Source of the DNA: Actinoplanes sichuanensis
GTDB taxonomy: Bacteria > Actinomycetota > Actinomycetes > Mycobacteriales > Micromonosporaceae
DNA length: 64,000 bases
Reading direction: 5' to 3'
Assembly (NCBI RefSeq): GCF_033097365.1
Contig: NZ_AP028461.1
Location: forward strand, 4,154,001 to 4,218,000
Positions 53,232 to 61,842 of this stretch are shown piece after piece (the stretch's first letter is position 1; each line of letters begins with the position of its first letter). The notes beneath the pieces are model-generated. The model saw only the letters and a list, made by a program, of their open reading frames with translations, ran no database searches and was not told where the DNA came from. The position numbers and the translations under genes were made by a program.

Positions 53232-53437
53232 CCTTGCGGGCGGCCCGCGCCGCTGCGGTCGCCTCGTCGGCAGGTCCGCCGAGGTAGCGGCGTACCCGCG
53301 TATCGGTGGCCATCTCGATCAGTGCCGGCTCGTCGCCGGGGGCGGGCGGGCGCAGCCGCACCCGTTCGCCTTCCAGCGGCGGCCACAGCCATTCGGTCAC
53401 CGCCCACCCCTGGGTTTCCATCGCAGCGTCAAGGTGC

Positions 53438-54070
53438 TCATGATTCTGTCGGCACGGTGGTGGCGGCGGCCTTTTCCGTGCACCGGGCGCATCTGGTCGG
53501 GCAGGGCGCCAGCGGGGCGGCCTGAGCGAGGCCGCTGGCGTGCAGGATCGTCATCACGACGTCCGCGAAGCCCATGTCTTCGGGGATCACCTGTTCCCCC
53601 GGCACGCCGAGCAGATCCTGTCCCGCGTACCAGCTGCGCATCGTCTCCGGCTCGACGGGGATCGGTTCAGCGCGGCGCCGGTGCCGGCGCACCGTTTCCT
53701 CGAACGACACGTCCATGAAGTAGCAGGCGGTCCGGCCGGGATGCTTGGCGATCAATTCTCGGAGGGGATCGCCGTACTGGCCGGTGTGCAGGATCCCTTC
53801 CAAGATCACGTGGTAGCCGCCGTCGAGCGCGGTCTGCACCATCGTGGCGATGAGACCGGGAGCGACCCGATCGCTTCCTCCGCCGCCGCCGTGCTCGCGC
53901 AGGATGACACGCCTGACCATGTCCTGCTCCACGAGGGCCAGGCCGCGAGCCCCGTATCGGCGGCGTACCTCGCGGGCGGTGGTGGTCTTTCCGCTGCCGC
54001 TGTTGCCGCGGATCACCAGCAGCAGCGCCGACCCCGCGGAATTGCATTCGACGCAAGGCGCGGCGGTCAT
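53438..54070 (-). CDS. P-loop kinase-like NTPase
   Basis: 210 residues. Walker A LLLVIRGNSGSGKTTTAREV near residue 20; ARGLALVEQDMVRRVILREH and GGYHVILEGILHTGQYGDPL follow; a lid-like CYFMDVSFEETVRRHRRRAE. This pattern fits small-molecule or chloramphenicol/shikimate-like kinases. Four N-terminal Cys/His-type residues (CVECNS) and a C-terminal CPTRCARCTEK could bind metal. Its ATG overlaps the methyltransferase stop (ATGA). Confidence 0.82.
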   Translation of the reverse strand: MTAAPCVECNSAGSALLLVIRGNSGSGKTTTAREVRRRYGARGLALVEQDMVRRVILREHGGGGGSDRVAPGLIATMVQTALDGGYHVILEGILHTGQYGDPLRELIAKHPGRTACYFMDVSFEETVRRHRRRAEPIPVEPETMRSWYAGQDLLGVPGEQVIPEDMGFADVVMTILHASGLAQAAPLAPCPTRCARCTEKAAATTVPTES

Positions 54071-55302
54071 CGGTGTGCTCTCGGCGCCGGCCAGGTCACG
54101 GCGATGGTGGTGTGCCGGCGGGCCACAACAAGTTGCGGCTGCCCGGTCGCCGCCGGTGGGGTGTTGCCGTCGGGATGGACGGTGATCTCCGGCGTGACGG
54201 CGTGTCGATAGTCGCGGTCCCAGGCGGTGGTGAGGTCGAGCAGGTCGGTGGTGAGCGTGTGCGCGTCGGATCCGAAGCCGTGAGCGCCGAACTGCCACAG
54301 GTTATCGCCGATCTTGCGCATGGTCAGGTAGGCGAAGCCGTCGCCGAGCAGGGTAGGGCAGGTGAACCGGTCCTGCGGGTCGACCAAGCCCTCGGTGCGT
54401 TGCCGGTCGACGGCAAGGGCACCGAACGGCCGAGGCTGGCTGGACAGCCAGAGGTGCAGGCTCTCGAAGGCGCCGGGCTCGTCCCCGGTGATGGTGACAG
54501 GCGACCACACCTCCAGCCGCGGCCCATCGAGAGCGCTGGCGAGCGCGTCGGCGTCCACATCGACAGGGTCATCGAGAAGCAGGACGATGTCGTTGCCGCG
54601 CAGGGGGATCCGGCGGGCGAGCTGGCTGCGCTCACCTTGCATGGGGACGAAACCACATTGAAGTGCCCTGCTCGCGGCGAGGTGATCGTAGCGGCGGTGC
54701 AGGGTGAGGCAGCGGGTCAGCGTCCGCATCCGCAGCGGCAGGACGATCCGCCCGTCGGGGGCGAGTTGTGCGACCCAGAACGGCGAGACGTCGCCGGCTT
54801 CCATGGTGATGATGATCGCGTCGTAGGGGGCGCCGGGTCGGTGCCCGAGGTCGCCGTCACCGTGTACCACCTGTACGTGCGGGTAGCCGGCCCGGTCGAG
54901 GTAGGTGCGGGCGAGTCTGGTGATATCGGCGTCGATGTCAACGGTGACGACGAGTCCGTCCGGGCCGACCAGCTCGGCGATCAGGGCCGCCTGGTAACCG
55001 CCGGAGCCGACCTCAAGGACCCGGGCGCCGGGCTTGAGCCCGGCCTCAGCGAGCATGAAGGCCTGCACCCATGGAGCGGACACCGAACTCGTCGTCTTAC
55101 CGTCCAGTCCGCGTTTGGTCGCGACGATCTCGTCCGCGTACGCCTGTTCCATGCTGACCGTGTCCGGTACGAACAGGTGCCGCGACACGCTGCGGAAGGC
55201 GCGCTCGACTGCCGGGGTGCGGGTCCAGCCCTTCGCCGTCAGGTGTGCTGCCAGGTCGGCGCGCAGCCGGTCTGGTGGGGTGCTCTCGACCGTGGTGTCC
55301 AC
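54067..55302 (-). CDS. Methyltransferase of the FxLD peptide-modification system type
   Basis: About 411 residues from GTG 55302 (AAAGGA at nine nt; ATG 55341 lacks a ribosome site). N-terminal PCMT/isoaspartyl-methyltransferase fold: HLFVPDTVSMEQAYADEIVA, SSVSAPWVQAFMLAEAGLKP, SAM loop RVLEVGSGGYQAALIAELVG and acidic VTVDIDADI. The extended C-terminal half (FTCPTLLGDGFAYLTMRKIG, WQFGAHGFGSDAHTL) is specific to the methyltransferases annotated as FxLD system. Those modify lanthipeptide-like precursors; no dehydratase, cyclase or FxLD precursor is seen in this window. Confidence 0.85.
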   Translation of the reverse strand: MDTTVESTPPDRLRADLAAHLTAKGWTRTPAVERAFRSVSRHLFVPDTVSMEQAYADEIVATKRGLDGKTTSSVSAPWVQAFMLAEAGLKPGARVLEVGSGGYQAALIAELVGPDGLVVTVDIDADITRLARTYLDRAGYPHVQVVHGDGDLGHRPGAPYDAIIITMEAGDVSPFWVAQLAPDGRIVLPLRMRTLTRCLTLHRRYDHLAASRALQCGFVPMQGERSQLARRIPLRGNDIVLLLDDPVDVDADALASALDGPRLEVWSPVTITGDEPGAFESLHLWLSSQPRPFGALAVDRQRTEGLVDPQDRFTCPTLLGDGFAYLTMRKIGDNLWQFGAHGFGSDAHTLTTDLLDLTTAWDRDYRHAVTPEITVHPDGNTPPAATGQPQLVVARRHTTIAVTWPAPRAHR

Positions 55303-55399
55303 TACTGGTCGTCCTTTCCGGGGACGTTCGGTGGTTGTCATGGGGCACCGTCTGGTGCTGGATTGCTGGGCGAGGGTGGGTGCCGTGCCTGGCGCGGCG

Positions 55400-56232
55400 T
55401 CAGGGGTGGGTGGTCAGGACGCCGTCGGGCAAGATCGGCAGGGGCCAGTCGGCGGGCACCCGCCAGGTCGTCCAGTCCTTGGCGAGGAGTCCACGTCCGG
55501 CTTCGGCGAAGGCGAGGCCCGCTGTCGGACCGCCTGCACCCGCTCGTGTTCGTCGTCGGGGACGAGGCCGACCCGGCGGATCTGCTCGTACTCGGCTTCG
55601 TCCTTCCACCGCCAGGTGTTGCCGCCCAGGCCGGTGATCAGGTCGAGCAGGAGATCGCACGTATCCACGAAGGCTGGCCGTCGGGTCACCGGCCGCTCGA
55701 AATTGATCTTCCAGTGGCCGGGGCTGCCGTCGACGGGCTGGTAGTGCTGAAGGCTGAAATCGGGGTCGAGGCCGATCCAGGTGACGACGATGGTGTCGCG
55801 CCAGACCCAGCGGCCGAGCTCCCAGTCGCCGTCAATCAACTCGGTGACCGCCTGCCGGCGGGCCTGTTCACCGGCGCCGGTCGAGGACTTGATCCAGTTG
55901 GCCAGGGTGTAGCCGGCAGTGCCGGGCCAGGTCACGAGGATCAGCTGGTGGCCGTCGTCGGCGAGGACGCGGTGTGGGGCGGCGGTCCAGACCTTGCCGT
56001 CGCGGACGTCGCGTCGGACGACGGTCGAACCGGGTTCGAAGACTGCAGGTGCCATGGGGAAGGCCCTCCGTCCACGAAAATGAACACCCGGTAGGAAGAG
56101 AAGCGGTCGCGGCACCGTGGCGGCCAGGTGCAGGGGCTGGCCGGCACGGATCATCGAGGTCGCCGCGGGTGCCCCGGATGTGTCCAGCAGGACGACGTGA
56201 ACGACGCCGATGGCGCGGTACCGACTGGTCAC
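55400..56232 (-). pseudogene. DUF402 protein gene with a frameshift
   Basis: GTG 56232 (GGAAGGA eight nt upstream) starts VTSRYRAIGVVHVVLLDTSG. The DUF402 core follows: WKINFERPVTRRPAFVDTCD and LLLDLITGLGGNTWRWKDEA. At HERVQAVRQ, near 55516-55528, the frame breaks; one frame runs on into a non-conserved tail to 55414, while the -1 frame continues AGLAFAEAGRGLLAKDWTTW then RVPADWPLPILPDGVLTTHP, the proper DUF402 C-terminus. One lost base restores the reading. Either a recent deletion, a sequencing error, or a programmed slip. Confidence 0.8.
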
Positions 56233-56249
56233 GGCAGCGTCCTTCCGCC

Positions 56250-57353
56250 TCAATGATTTGGCTGCCCGGGACCGGGGCCCGCGGGGAATCCTTGCTCCGC
56301 GGCGTTTCCCGGTCGGGACGTCACAGCGCCCTGGCTGACCTGCAAGTTCCAGCCCGGCAGGCCGGGGCCGCCGTATGGCACGAGGGTGCAGGGAAACGAC
56401 TCGGGCACCGGGCGGCCGTCCTGCTCCCACCCCGCCAGCCAGGCCCGCAAGGCGAACAGCGACGGCGAGTCCTCCCGATCGGCGACGATAGCCCCATCGG
56501 TCAAGATCATTGCGGCGGAGCGTGGCGTCGTGTGCCCGAGCCCGCGGATCTCGTTGCGCAGCGACACGGCGCTCAGCTGCGGGTCGCTGAGCGCGGCGGT
56601 CCAGGTGTACCAGGAACGCCAGTCCTGCTCCATCTGCCGGTACGTGGCGGTGTATCCGGGGTGCAGCAGTTGGTGGAGGGCCTTGCCGGCACCGGTGTGC
56701 TGCGGGGTGTCAGCAGCACGCCAGCAGATACCGATCCAGGACGGATCGGGTTGATCGTCGCAGTAGTCGACGAAGCGGCCGGGGACGGTCTGGGCGTCGT
56801 CGACCGCAGTGGGGGTGCTCTGGGCGTAGCCGCCGCCGGTGACGGCCTCGATACGAGGTCGCCCGGCTGTGACGGTGATGGTGGCGATCAGCGTGATCGA
56901 TGGCAACGCCGCGATCGGCAGGCACGCGACGAGCCGCCCACCGTCCACGACCTGCGCGGTCCACGACCGGCAGAGCCTCGGCGGGGCACACCACGCCACC
57001 ACGCGATCGACAGGCCCATCGGCGGGAACACCGGCCAGCCCGTCGCCGACCCGGAAGTCGACGCCGATGATGCCCCGCTCGGCGTGGATAGCCCTGGCTC
57101 GCCGGATGAGTTCATCGCTGATGTCGACACTGGTCACCCGGCCACCCGGCGCGCACAACCGGGCCAGCAGGGCGGCGCTGTAGCCGGAGCCGGTCCCCAC
57201 CTCCAACACCCGATCGCCCGGCTGCACCTGCAGAGCGGCCAGTTCACGACGGATCGACTCCGGCGCCGAACGGTGCACGGTCTCGCCCCAGCGCTCGTGA
57301 CGGTGGAATGCCTCGGCCGGTTCGGCGTCGAAGGCTTCATCGAAGTCTGTCAT
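56250..57353 (-). CDS. PCMT-like methyltransferase
   Basis: 367 residues from ATG 57353 (GGAGGGG upstream). N-terminal ERWGETVHRSAPESIRRELA, then SAM loop RVLEVGTGSGYSAALLARLC, VTSVDISDELIRRA, and VDRVVAWCAPPRLCRSWTAQ. The ~180-residue C-terminal half is Trp-rich (YRQMEQDWRSWYTWTAALSD). The fold is that of protein-isoaspartate methyltransferases adapted to peptide modification. It is 17 bp upstream of the DUF402 gene, so cotranscribed with the FxLD-type methyltransferase. Confidence 0.82.
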   Translation of the reverse strand: MTDFDEAFDAEPAEAFHRHERWGETVHRSAPESIRRELAALQVQPGDRVLEVGTGSGYSAALLARLCAPGGRVTSVDISDELIRRARAIHAERGIIGVDFRVGDGLAGVPADGPVDRVVAWCAPPRLCRSWTAQVVDGGRLVACLPIAALPSITLIATITVTAGRPRIEAVTGGGYAQSTPTAVDDAQTVPGRFVDYCDDQPDPSWIGICWRAADTPQHTGAGKALHQLLHPGYTATYRQMEQDWRSWYTWTAALSDPQLSAVSLRNEIRGLGHTTPRSAAMILTDGAIVADREDSPSLFALRAWLAGWEQDGRPVPESFPCTLVPYGGPGLPGWNLQVSQGAVTSRPGNAAEQGFPAGPGPGQPNH

Positions 57354-57593
57354 GGCCCCTCCATCCACAGGCGTCGCGATAGTGGTTGATGTGCCTGGTC
57401 AGCGGCAGAGGACGGCGCTGCCGCCGATATCGGTGATGCGGCCTAGAGCCGACCCGTTGCCGGTCCGCACGGCCCGGTAACGCGGTCTCCCGAAATGGAC
57501 CGGTGCGACCGCGATCAGACGGAGGAAGAAGAGGATGCCCTGCTCGGTATGCCTGGCCGGGCAGGGAGCGTGTCGGCTCGGTCGCCGGGCGCG

Positions 57594-58532
57594 TCATTGT
57601 TCGACCATGGTCAGGAGGTCCTCGATGAGCGGCTGCAACGCGTCCGCGCGGGCCCGTTGCCACCGCCGGTGGGTGGGCATGCCAGGGTGAGCGGCCAGCG
57701 TCGAGTTCCGGCGCCACATGCCGGCCTGCGCGACCACGAATCGGGCGGCCTCGGCGAGCTGGCCGGCCAGTAGACCCCGTGCCTGCCGCCGGACGGTGTC
57801 GGGTCCCTCGGCATGGCCTGCCGCCACTACGTCGGCGGCCAGCAACGCGTGATCGAGCCACGGCGCACCCGCGGCGCCGGAACCCCAGTCAACGAGCACG
57901 GCGGCGCCGTGCGTGGGGTCGATGATCGCGTTGTCGGCGCGGATGCCCTGGTGCGTCAGCCACTGCCCGGCCGTCCACTCCCGCCACCCCGCCGTCGCAG
58001 CGGCAAGTCGCTCGACGTGACGGGCCTCCCAGCTGATCAGCGCGTCCGGCTCCACGGCCGGCACGGTCCAGCCGTCAAGATCGGGCAGCCGATCGAGTAC
58101 CGGCGGCACACCGGCCGGGGCAGGCACCCGCGCCACGGCGGCGCAGGCCCTCGCCACCGCAGCCACCGACGTCGTCGTCCAGGGCGGCCCGACGACCGAC
58201 CCTGGAACCGGATCCGTGACCAGCGCTATCCAGTCGCCGATGTTGATGACCCCGCGGAGACGGGCGGCGAGAACGGTGGCGGGCAGGACCGAAAAGACGG
58301 CGGCTTCCTGCTGGTAGAGCTCGTGTGAGCGGGCGTTGACCGGCCTGCTGATCGCTTTCACGAAGACCGCATCGTCGTTGCCGAACGTCACCACGGCAGC
58401 CGGACCGGGGGTCATGCCGCCGTGCACATCGCGGACGGCGACGATCGGGCTGCCGACGCACTCTTCGACCGCTCGAGCCAACCCGGCGGGCACCGTCTGC
58501 CACGAGGGACGGGTCGTGAACACCGCTGTCAT
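57594..58532 (-). CDS. APH-like phosphotransferase homologue with altered catalytic motif
   Basis: 312 residues of the aminoglycoside phosphotransferase/choline kinase fold. Nucleotide-site part AVFVKAISRPVNARSHELYQ and hinge IALVTDPVPGSVVG are visible. The catalytic loop reads WLTHQGIRADNAIIDPTHGA, then VLVDWGSGAAGAPWLD. The H-x-D of the family is HQG here: the catalytic aspartate position is Gly, while the metal ligands N and D(W) remain. It may be inactive or act as a binding protein. ATG 58532. Confidence 0.82.
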   Translation of the reverse strand: MTAVFTTRPSWQTVPAGLARAVEECVGSPIVAVRDVHGGMTPGPAAVVTFGNDDAVFVKAISRPVNARSHELYQQEAAVFSVLPATVLAARLRGVINIGDWIALVTDPVPGSVVGPPWTTTSVAAVARACAAVARVPAPAGVPPVLDRLPDLDGWTVPAVEPDALISWEARHVERLAAATAGWREWTAGQWLTHQGIRADNAIIDPTHGAAVLVDWGSGAAGAPWLDHALLAADVVAAGHAEGPDTVRRQARGLLAGQLAEAARFVVAQAGMWRRNSTLAAHPGMPTHRRWQRARADALQPLIEDLLTMVEQ

Positions 58533-58794
58533 CGGCCGGGCTTCCGGTGCCAGCCGTGTCCGCCCCGCGCGATCCCACCGACATGAAGTTGATGCGGCGG
58601 CATAACGTCGTCCAGCGGGACGGGACCATCGCGGCCGGGCCGGGCAGGTCCCGCGTTGCTGATCATCGTGCCCGGCCCGGGGTCGCTCGTGTGCGGTCGT
58701 TCGTCATCGCCGTGTCTCCGGTCTTCGGCTCATCGCGGTCAAGGGCGGTCGTGGTGATGTCACGATCTGGTCGCGGCAGAGCACGATCTGTCTG

Positions 58795-59271
58795 CTACTG
58801 CCATCCGCTGATCTGCAGTCCCCCGCCGTTGCGCCAGACCTCGATGCCGGCGGCGGTGTACGGCACCGTGTTCGATGGCAGCTCGGTGAGCGGCCACCAG
58901 CGGATCTCCGCGCACTTGTGCGGCTCGCGGTTGACCGGTTCGCCGTGGCGGCTCGCATCGAACTCGGCCGCGAAGATCAGCGCGATCCGGCCCTGTCCCT
59001 CCGGGTTGCGGTGGTGCACGACGCCGGCGAAGCGGGGTTCGTCACCTGCGAGCCGTACCCCGATTTCCTCGAAGGCCTCCCGCCGGATCCCGGTGAGCCC
59101 GTCCTCGCCGTATTCCAGCTTGCCGGACGGCACGTTCCACCAGCCGTCGCGGTGTCCGGTGCCGTCGCGCAGCGCCAGCAGAATCCGGTCGCCGTCGGTG
59201 AACACCAGGAAAACATCCACCGGATGCTGCGGCGGCAAGCCGGCGGGCTCAGAACGGTGTGGAACGGTCAA
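58795..59271 (-). CDS. NUDIX hydrolase
   Basis: 158 residues from TTG 59271, chosen because GGAGGAGAG lies eight nt upstream. NUDIX box GKLEYGEDGLTGIRREAFEE then IGV, complete; preceded by PVDVFLVFTDGDRILLALRD. The RWWPLTELPSNTVPYTAAGI ending is like mRNA-decapping-type or general MutT-like NUDIX proteins. Third NUDIX gene in the right half of the window. Confidence 0.85.
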   Translation of the reverse strand: MTVPHRSEPAGLPPQHPVDVFLVFTDGDRILLALRDGTGHRDGWWNVPSGKLEYGEDGLTGIRREAFEEIGVRLAGDEPRFAGVVHHRNPEGQGRIALIFAAEFDASRHGEPVNREPHKCAEIRWWPLTELPSNTVPYTAAGIEVWRNGGGLQISGWQ

Positions 59272-59463
59272 CGTGCTCTCTCCTCCATCAATCGGGGCAC
59301 CCGGGGTGATCACGGGCTAGTGTCGTAACGACGCGATGGCCTACTGAACGTGGTTCCGGCGATCTCGGCGGGTACGAAGGAACACCTGGCGGTGTACCCG
59401 CCCACTCTGTGATCGGCGAACGTGGATGGCCGTGGCGGCAGGCCGGCCCACAGGACAGATCGC

Positions 59464-60003
59464 TCACAGTGGGCCGCCGGTGCTGCGGGTGAGCCGGTCG
59501 ACGTAGCGATCGGCCTGCGCACGGCTGGTCAGATGCACGATCTGATCGCCCCGGAAGTGTTCGTTGATACAGGCCCGGACACGTGGCAGGTGAGTGCGCC
59601 GGAACCGGTGGGCCACGTACCAAAGGAAGTCGACGGTGATGCGGTCATGCACGCCGTCGGGGTGCCGTCCGCCCCGGTAACGCCACCGCCGCCGCAGGAT
59701 CCCCCACAGGCACACCAGCGGCGGCGGATCGACGATGATGACCGTGTCAGCCGCTGCCATCCTCACCGGCATCGACAGCAACGAGTTGCCGTCGATGATC
59801 CACCGGTCGCGGGCGACGACCTCGCGCTGCCGGACGGCGTACACATCTTCGGGGACCACCGCCCAGGTGTCGGTGTAGCGCAACGCGTCCAGATAGGTCA
59901 CCGGGATGCCCAGCAACGGGCCGAGCCGGTTGGCCAGGACGGTTTTCCCGGCTCCGCCGTTGCCGACGATGGCGATGCGCTGTACCGGTGCGGTCTCCTT
60001 CAT
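59464..60003 (-). CDS. Adenylate-kinase-like P-loop protein (topology-modulation/FlaR type)
   Basis: 179 residues. Walker A QRIAIVGNGGAGKTVLANRL, then IPVTYLDALRYTDTW and REVVARDRWIIDGNSLLSMP; lid-like LWGILRRRWRYRGGRHPDG. The W-I-I-D-G-N motif is the mark of the small FlaR/topology-modulation kinases. Start chosen at ATG 60003. Substrate unknown. Same strand as the downstream modification cluster. Confidence 0.82.
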   Translation of the reverse strand: MKETAPVQRIAIVGNGGAGKTVLANRLGPLLGIPVTYLDALRYTDTWAVVPEDVYAVRQREVVARDRWIIDGNSLLSMPVRMAAADTVIIVDPPPLVCLWGILRRRWRYRGGRHPDGVHDRITVDFLWYVAHRFRRTHLPRVRACINEHFRGDQIVHLTSRAQADRYVDRLTRSTGGPL

Positions 60004-60717
60004 CGGGTGAGGGCGGGCGGCCGAGCATGTCTGCGCTGGCACGGTGGCACCACGACGTCCATCGTTGAGGGCTGCGCTCACCTGATCCGCCCTTCTGCCC
60101 ACCCGGGGCATCGGCTAATTCCTGCCTGGTGATCAAGCAATGAAGCCAGCGGCCAGCGGCCAGCGGGCGGTCATGTCAATACGAATACCGGAGCGGCCGA
60201 CATCAGCGGTGTCAGCCAGCCGACGAATTCCGCACATCAGGTAGCACATTCGTTCGAATGAACTACCTGAGCGTGTCGCTTCGAACCGCCTCGCGATTCA
60301 CCATGCCGACAGGTGCGGTCGGTGCCCGACCGCAGGAGCGCCAGCCCAGAATCAGCACGGGCTGGAGGTGGTGATGCTCTCGACTCCGGAGCTGCCGTCT
60401 CGCTACCCGTCGCCGTGATGGAACCGCTCCCATGACCTCTCGCGTGAACGACTCCTGATGCCATCGACTCAAACTGCACCCTCTGGGATGCAGTATTGAC
60501 AAATGCTCGGTTCCAAACGAAATTTATTCACCATCACATTATTTTGTTTTCCGATAACGCAGTTTCCAAGATTCAAGTCCGCGAAAACATCCCCTCGATC
60601 GACCTCGCCGTGGCCGCAGACCTCCGCGATGCCACTCGGATCGCTCATCGCCCTAAATGTCGCTGCAATCCTTTAACGGCGCCTGAACATCTCGGCTGAC
60701 TCAACTCGGTTAGGAGC
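60004..60717. other. Non-coding, partly AT-rich gap
   Basis: 714 bp without a convincing gene. Around 60480-60620 the base composition drops to AT-rich, unlike the rest of the window. It contains a perfect TTGACA (60496-60501), a possible -35 on the plus strand, with GAAATT 17 bp downstream. A 67-codon open stretch at 60496-60699 lacks a ribosome site and known motifs. It separates two gene sets on the same strand and may be a boundary of transferred DNA. Confidence 0.5.
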
Positions 60718-61842
60718 TTAATCGACGACACGAAATTGTGTTCCAGCAAATCGGCGCCCATTCACCTGGATTTCAAGGATGAACACTCCGGGCTTTACCG
60801 TTGCATTTCCAGTAAGGCGCAGTAAGTGTTTTTTGGTAAGTGTGAGCGGTACGCCGGGTTGGATCGTTGCGCGGCTGAGGAAGTACACCTTTTCGCGGCG
60901 CGCTGGTCCCGTCGGGATCGGGGCGATCACGTATGTCACGTGCAGGTCGGCAACGGCTGTTGAAATCAGTTCCGTGCTGAAGGCGAGTGTTTCACCGACG
61001 TGCAGAGTGGTGCGCTCGAGGTGCACCGTGCGGACGCCTATCGGTGCCTCGGTGGCGAAGCCGAGGAACTCGTACGCCGGTGACCAGCCCTCCTTCAGCT
61101 TCGTCTTCAGGGCCTCGCGAGCGATGAAGGTGAATTCTTGGGGGCTGCTGCGACCGCTCGTCCGCCACTTGGTTAAGAGTGCAAGGGCGATGTCGGGGTC
61201 AGTGACGCTGATATCGCGTAGGTGGTTGGCGACGGATTGAGTCACGTATCGGCTGGGGTCAGTGTGCAGCTGAGTCAGGACGTCGGTGGCCACGGTGGCG
61301 GGAAGGTCGATCCGGGGTGACCACGGGAGCCTGGGCCGGGTGGACTCGCTGGCGAGTCGGCGTACCCGGTAGTCGTCGTCGCGGGCCCAGCTTCGTACGG
61401 CAGTCATCGTTTGTTCGGGGAAGTCGTTGAGGAAGTACCGGACGGCGTCTTCGGCGGAGAAGTAGCAGGTGAAGCGGCGTAGCGCGTCGAGTGAGTGTGT
61501 GAGTAGGTCCGTGGTGCGGCAGTAGCGGGCAGTGTATTCGGAGTGTGGGGAGTAGAGGTGCAGTCCGAAGTCGTTGGTGATCCCGGCCGCATCCGGTGTT
61601 GGCGGTAGAGAGCGCAGGAGTACGTCGAGGGCCTCCCGGCCTGCCACTGGCAAGTGATCGTGTAGGCCCTTGGCAGCTCGTGCGATTCGCGCTTTGAGCT
61701 CCAGGTGCGGCAGATCTGCCATCACATCTGCGGTGAAGGCTTGCGCGTCGAACGCCGGTAGAACGGCGTTCACTTCCTGGCCGATGCGAGCGATGCGCTG
61801 GGCGTTGAGCGCTCGCTCCTTAGCCGGTACTTGCGTACTCAT
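60718..61842 (-). CDS. AlkC-like DNA alkylation-repair glycosylase
   Basis: 374 residues from ATG 61842. HEAT-like helical repeats over most of the length (KARIARAAKGLHDHLPVAGR, LRRFTCYFSAEDAVRYFLND, RRLASESTRPRLPWSPRIDL, YVTQSVANHLRDISVTDPDI). A C-terminal beta-rich Ig-like domain follows (VHLERTTLHVGETLAFSTEL, VFILEIQVNGRRFAGTQFRV). That order, HEAT repeats then Ig-like domain, is that of AlkC. Such enzymes excise alkylated bases without base flipping, and related AlkD proteins serve as self-resistance to DNA-alkylating natural products. Its ATG overlaps the dioxygenase stop. Confidence 0.8.
   Translation of the reverse strand: MSTQVPAKERALNAQRIARIGQEVNAVLPAFDAQAFTADVMADLPHLELKARIARAAKGLHDHLPVAGREALDVLLRSLPPTPDAAGITNDFGLHLYSPHSEYTARYCRTTDLLTHSLDALRRFTCYFSAEDAVRYFLNDFPEQTMTAVRSWARDDDYRVRRLASESTRPRLPWSPRIDLPATVATDVLTQLHTDPSRYVTQSVANHLRDISVTDPDIALALLTKWRTSGRSSPQEFTFIAREALKTKLKEGWSPAYEFLGFATEAPIGVRTVHLERTTLHVGETLAFSTELISTAVADLHVTYVIAPIPTGPARREKVYFLSRATIQPGVPLTLTKKHLLRLTGNATVKPGVFILEIQVNGRRFAGTQFRVVD

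Larger units (their letters stand above)
51512..53421 (-). pseudogene. GNAT acetyltransferase gene split by ISAs1
   Basis: The N-terminal half (53421 to 53232: LEGERVRLRPPAPGDEPALI, AAARAARK) and C-terminal half (51865 to 51512: VTAPAWGEFVIVDVVTGQVV, RWQCCGNGFALEAVQLIRDW, ATCRRLLVRAGAVLAGTFEQ) lie either side of ISAs1. Deleting the element and one copy of the CCTTGCGGGC duplication joins ...AAR-K-VTAPAW... in frame, restoring a RimJ/RimL-type GNAT of ~180 residues. The disruption is therefore recent and otherwise clean. The gene was the next member after the kinase gene, 16 bp away. Confidence 0.92.

Noticed and set aside
57369..57593. Stop-free minus-strand stretch ending in GRITDIGGSAVLCR
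   Set aside because: Coding-like codons but no start codon with a ribosome site and no recognised family; too weak to call.
53422..60003. FxLD-type precursor peptide near the methyltransferases
   Set aside because: No short ORF with an F-x-L-D motif was found in the gaps I could read.
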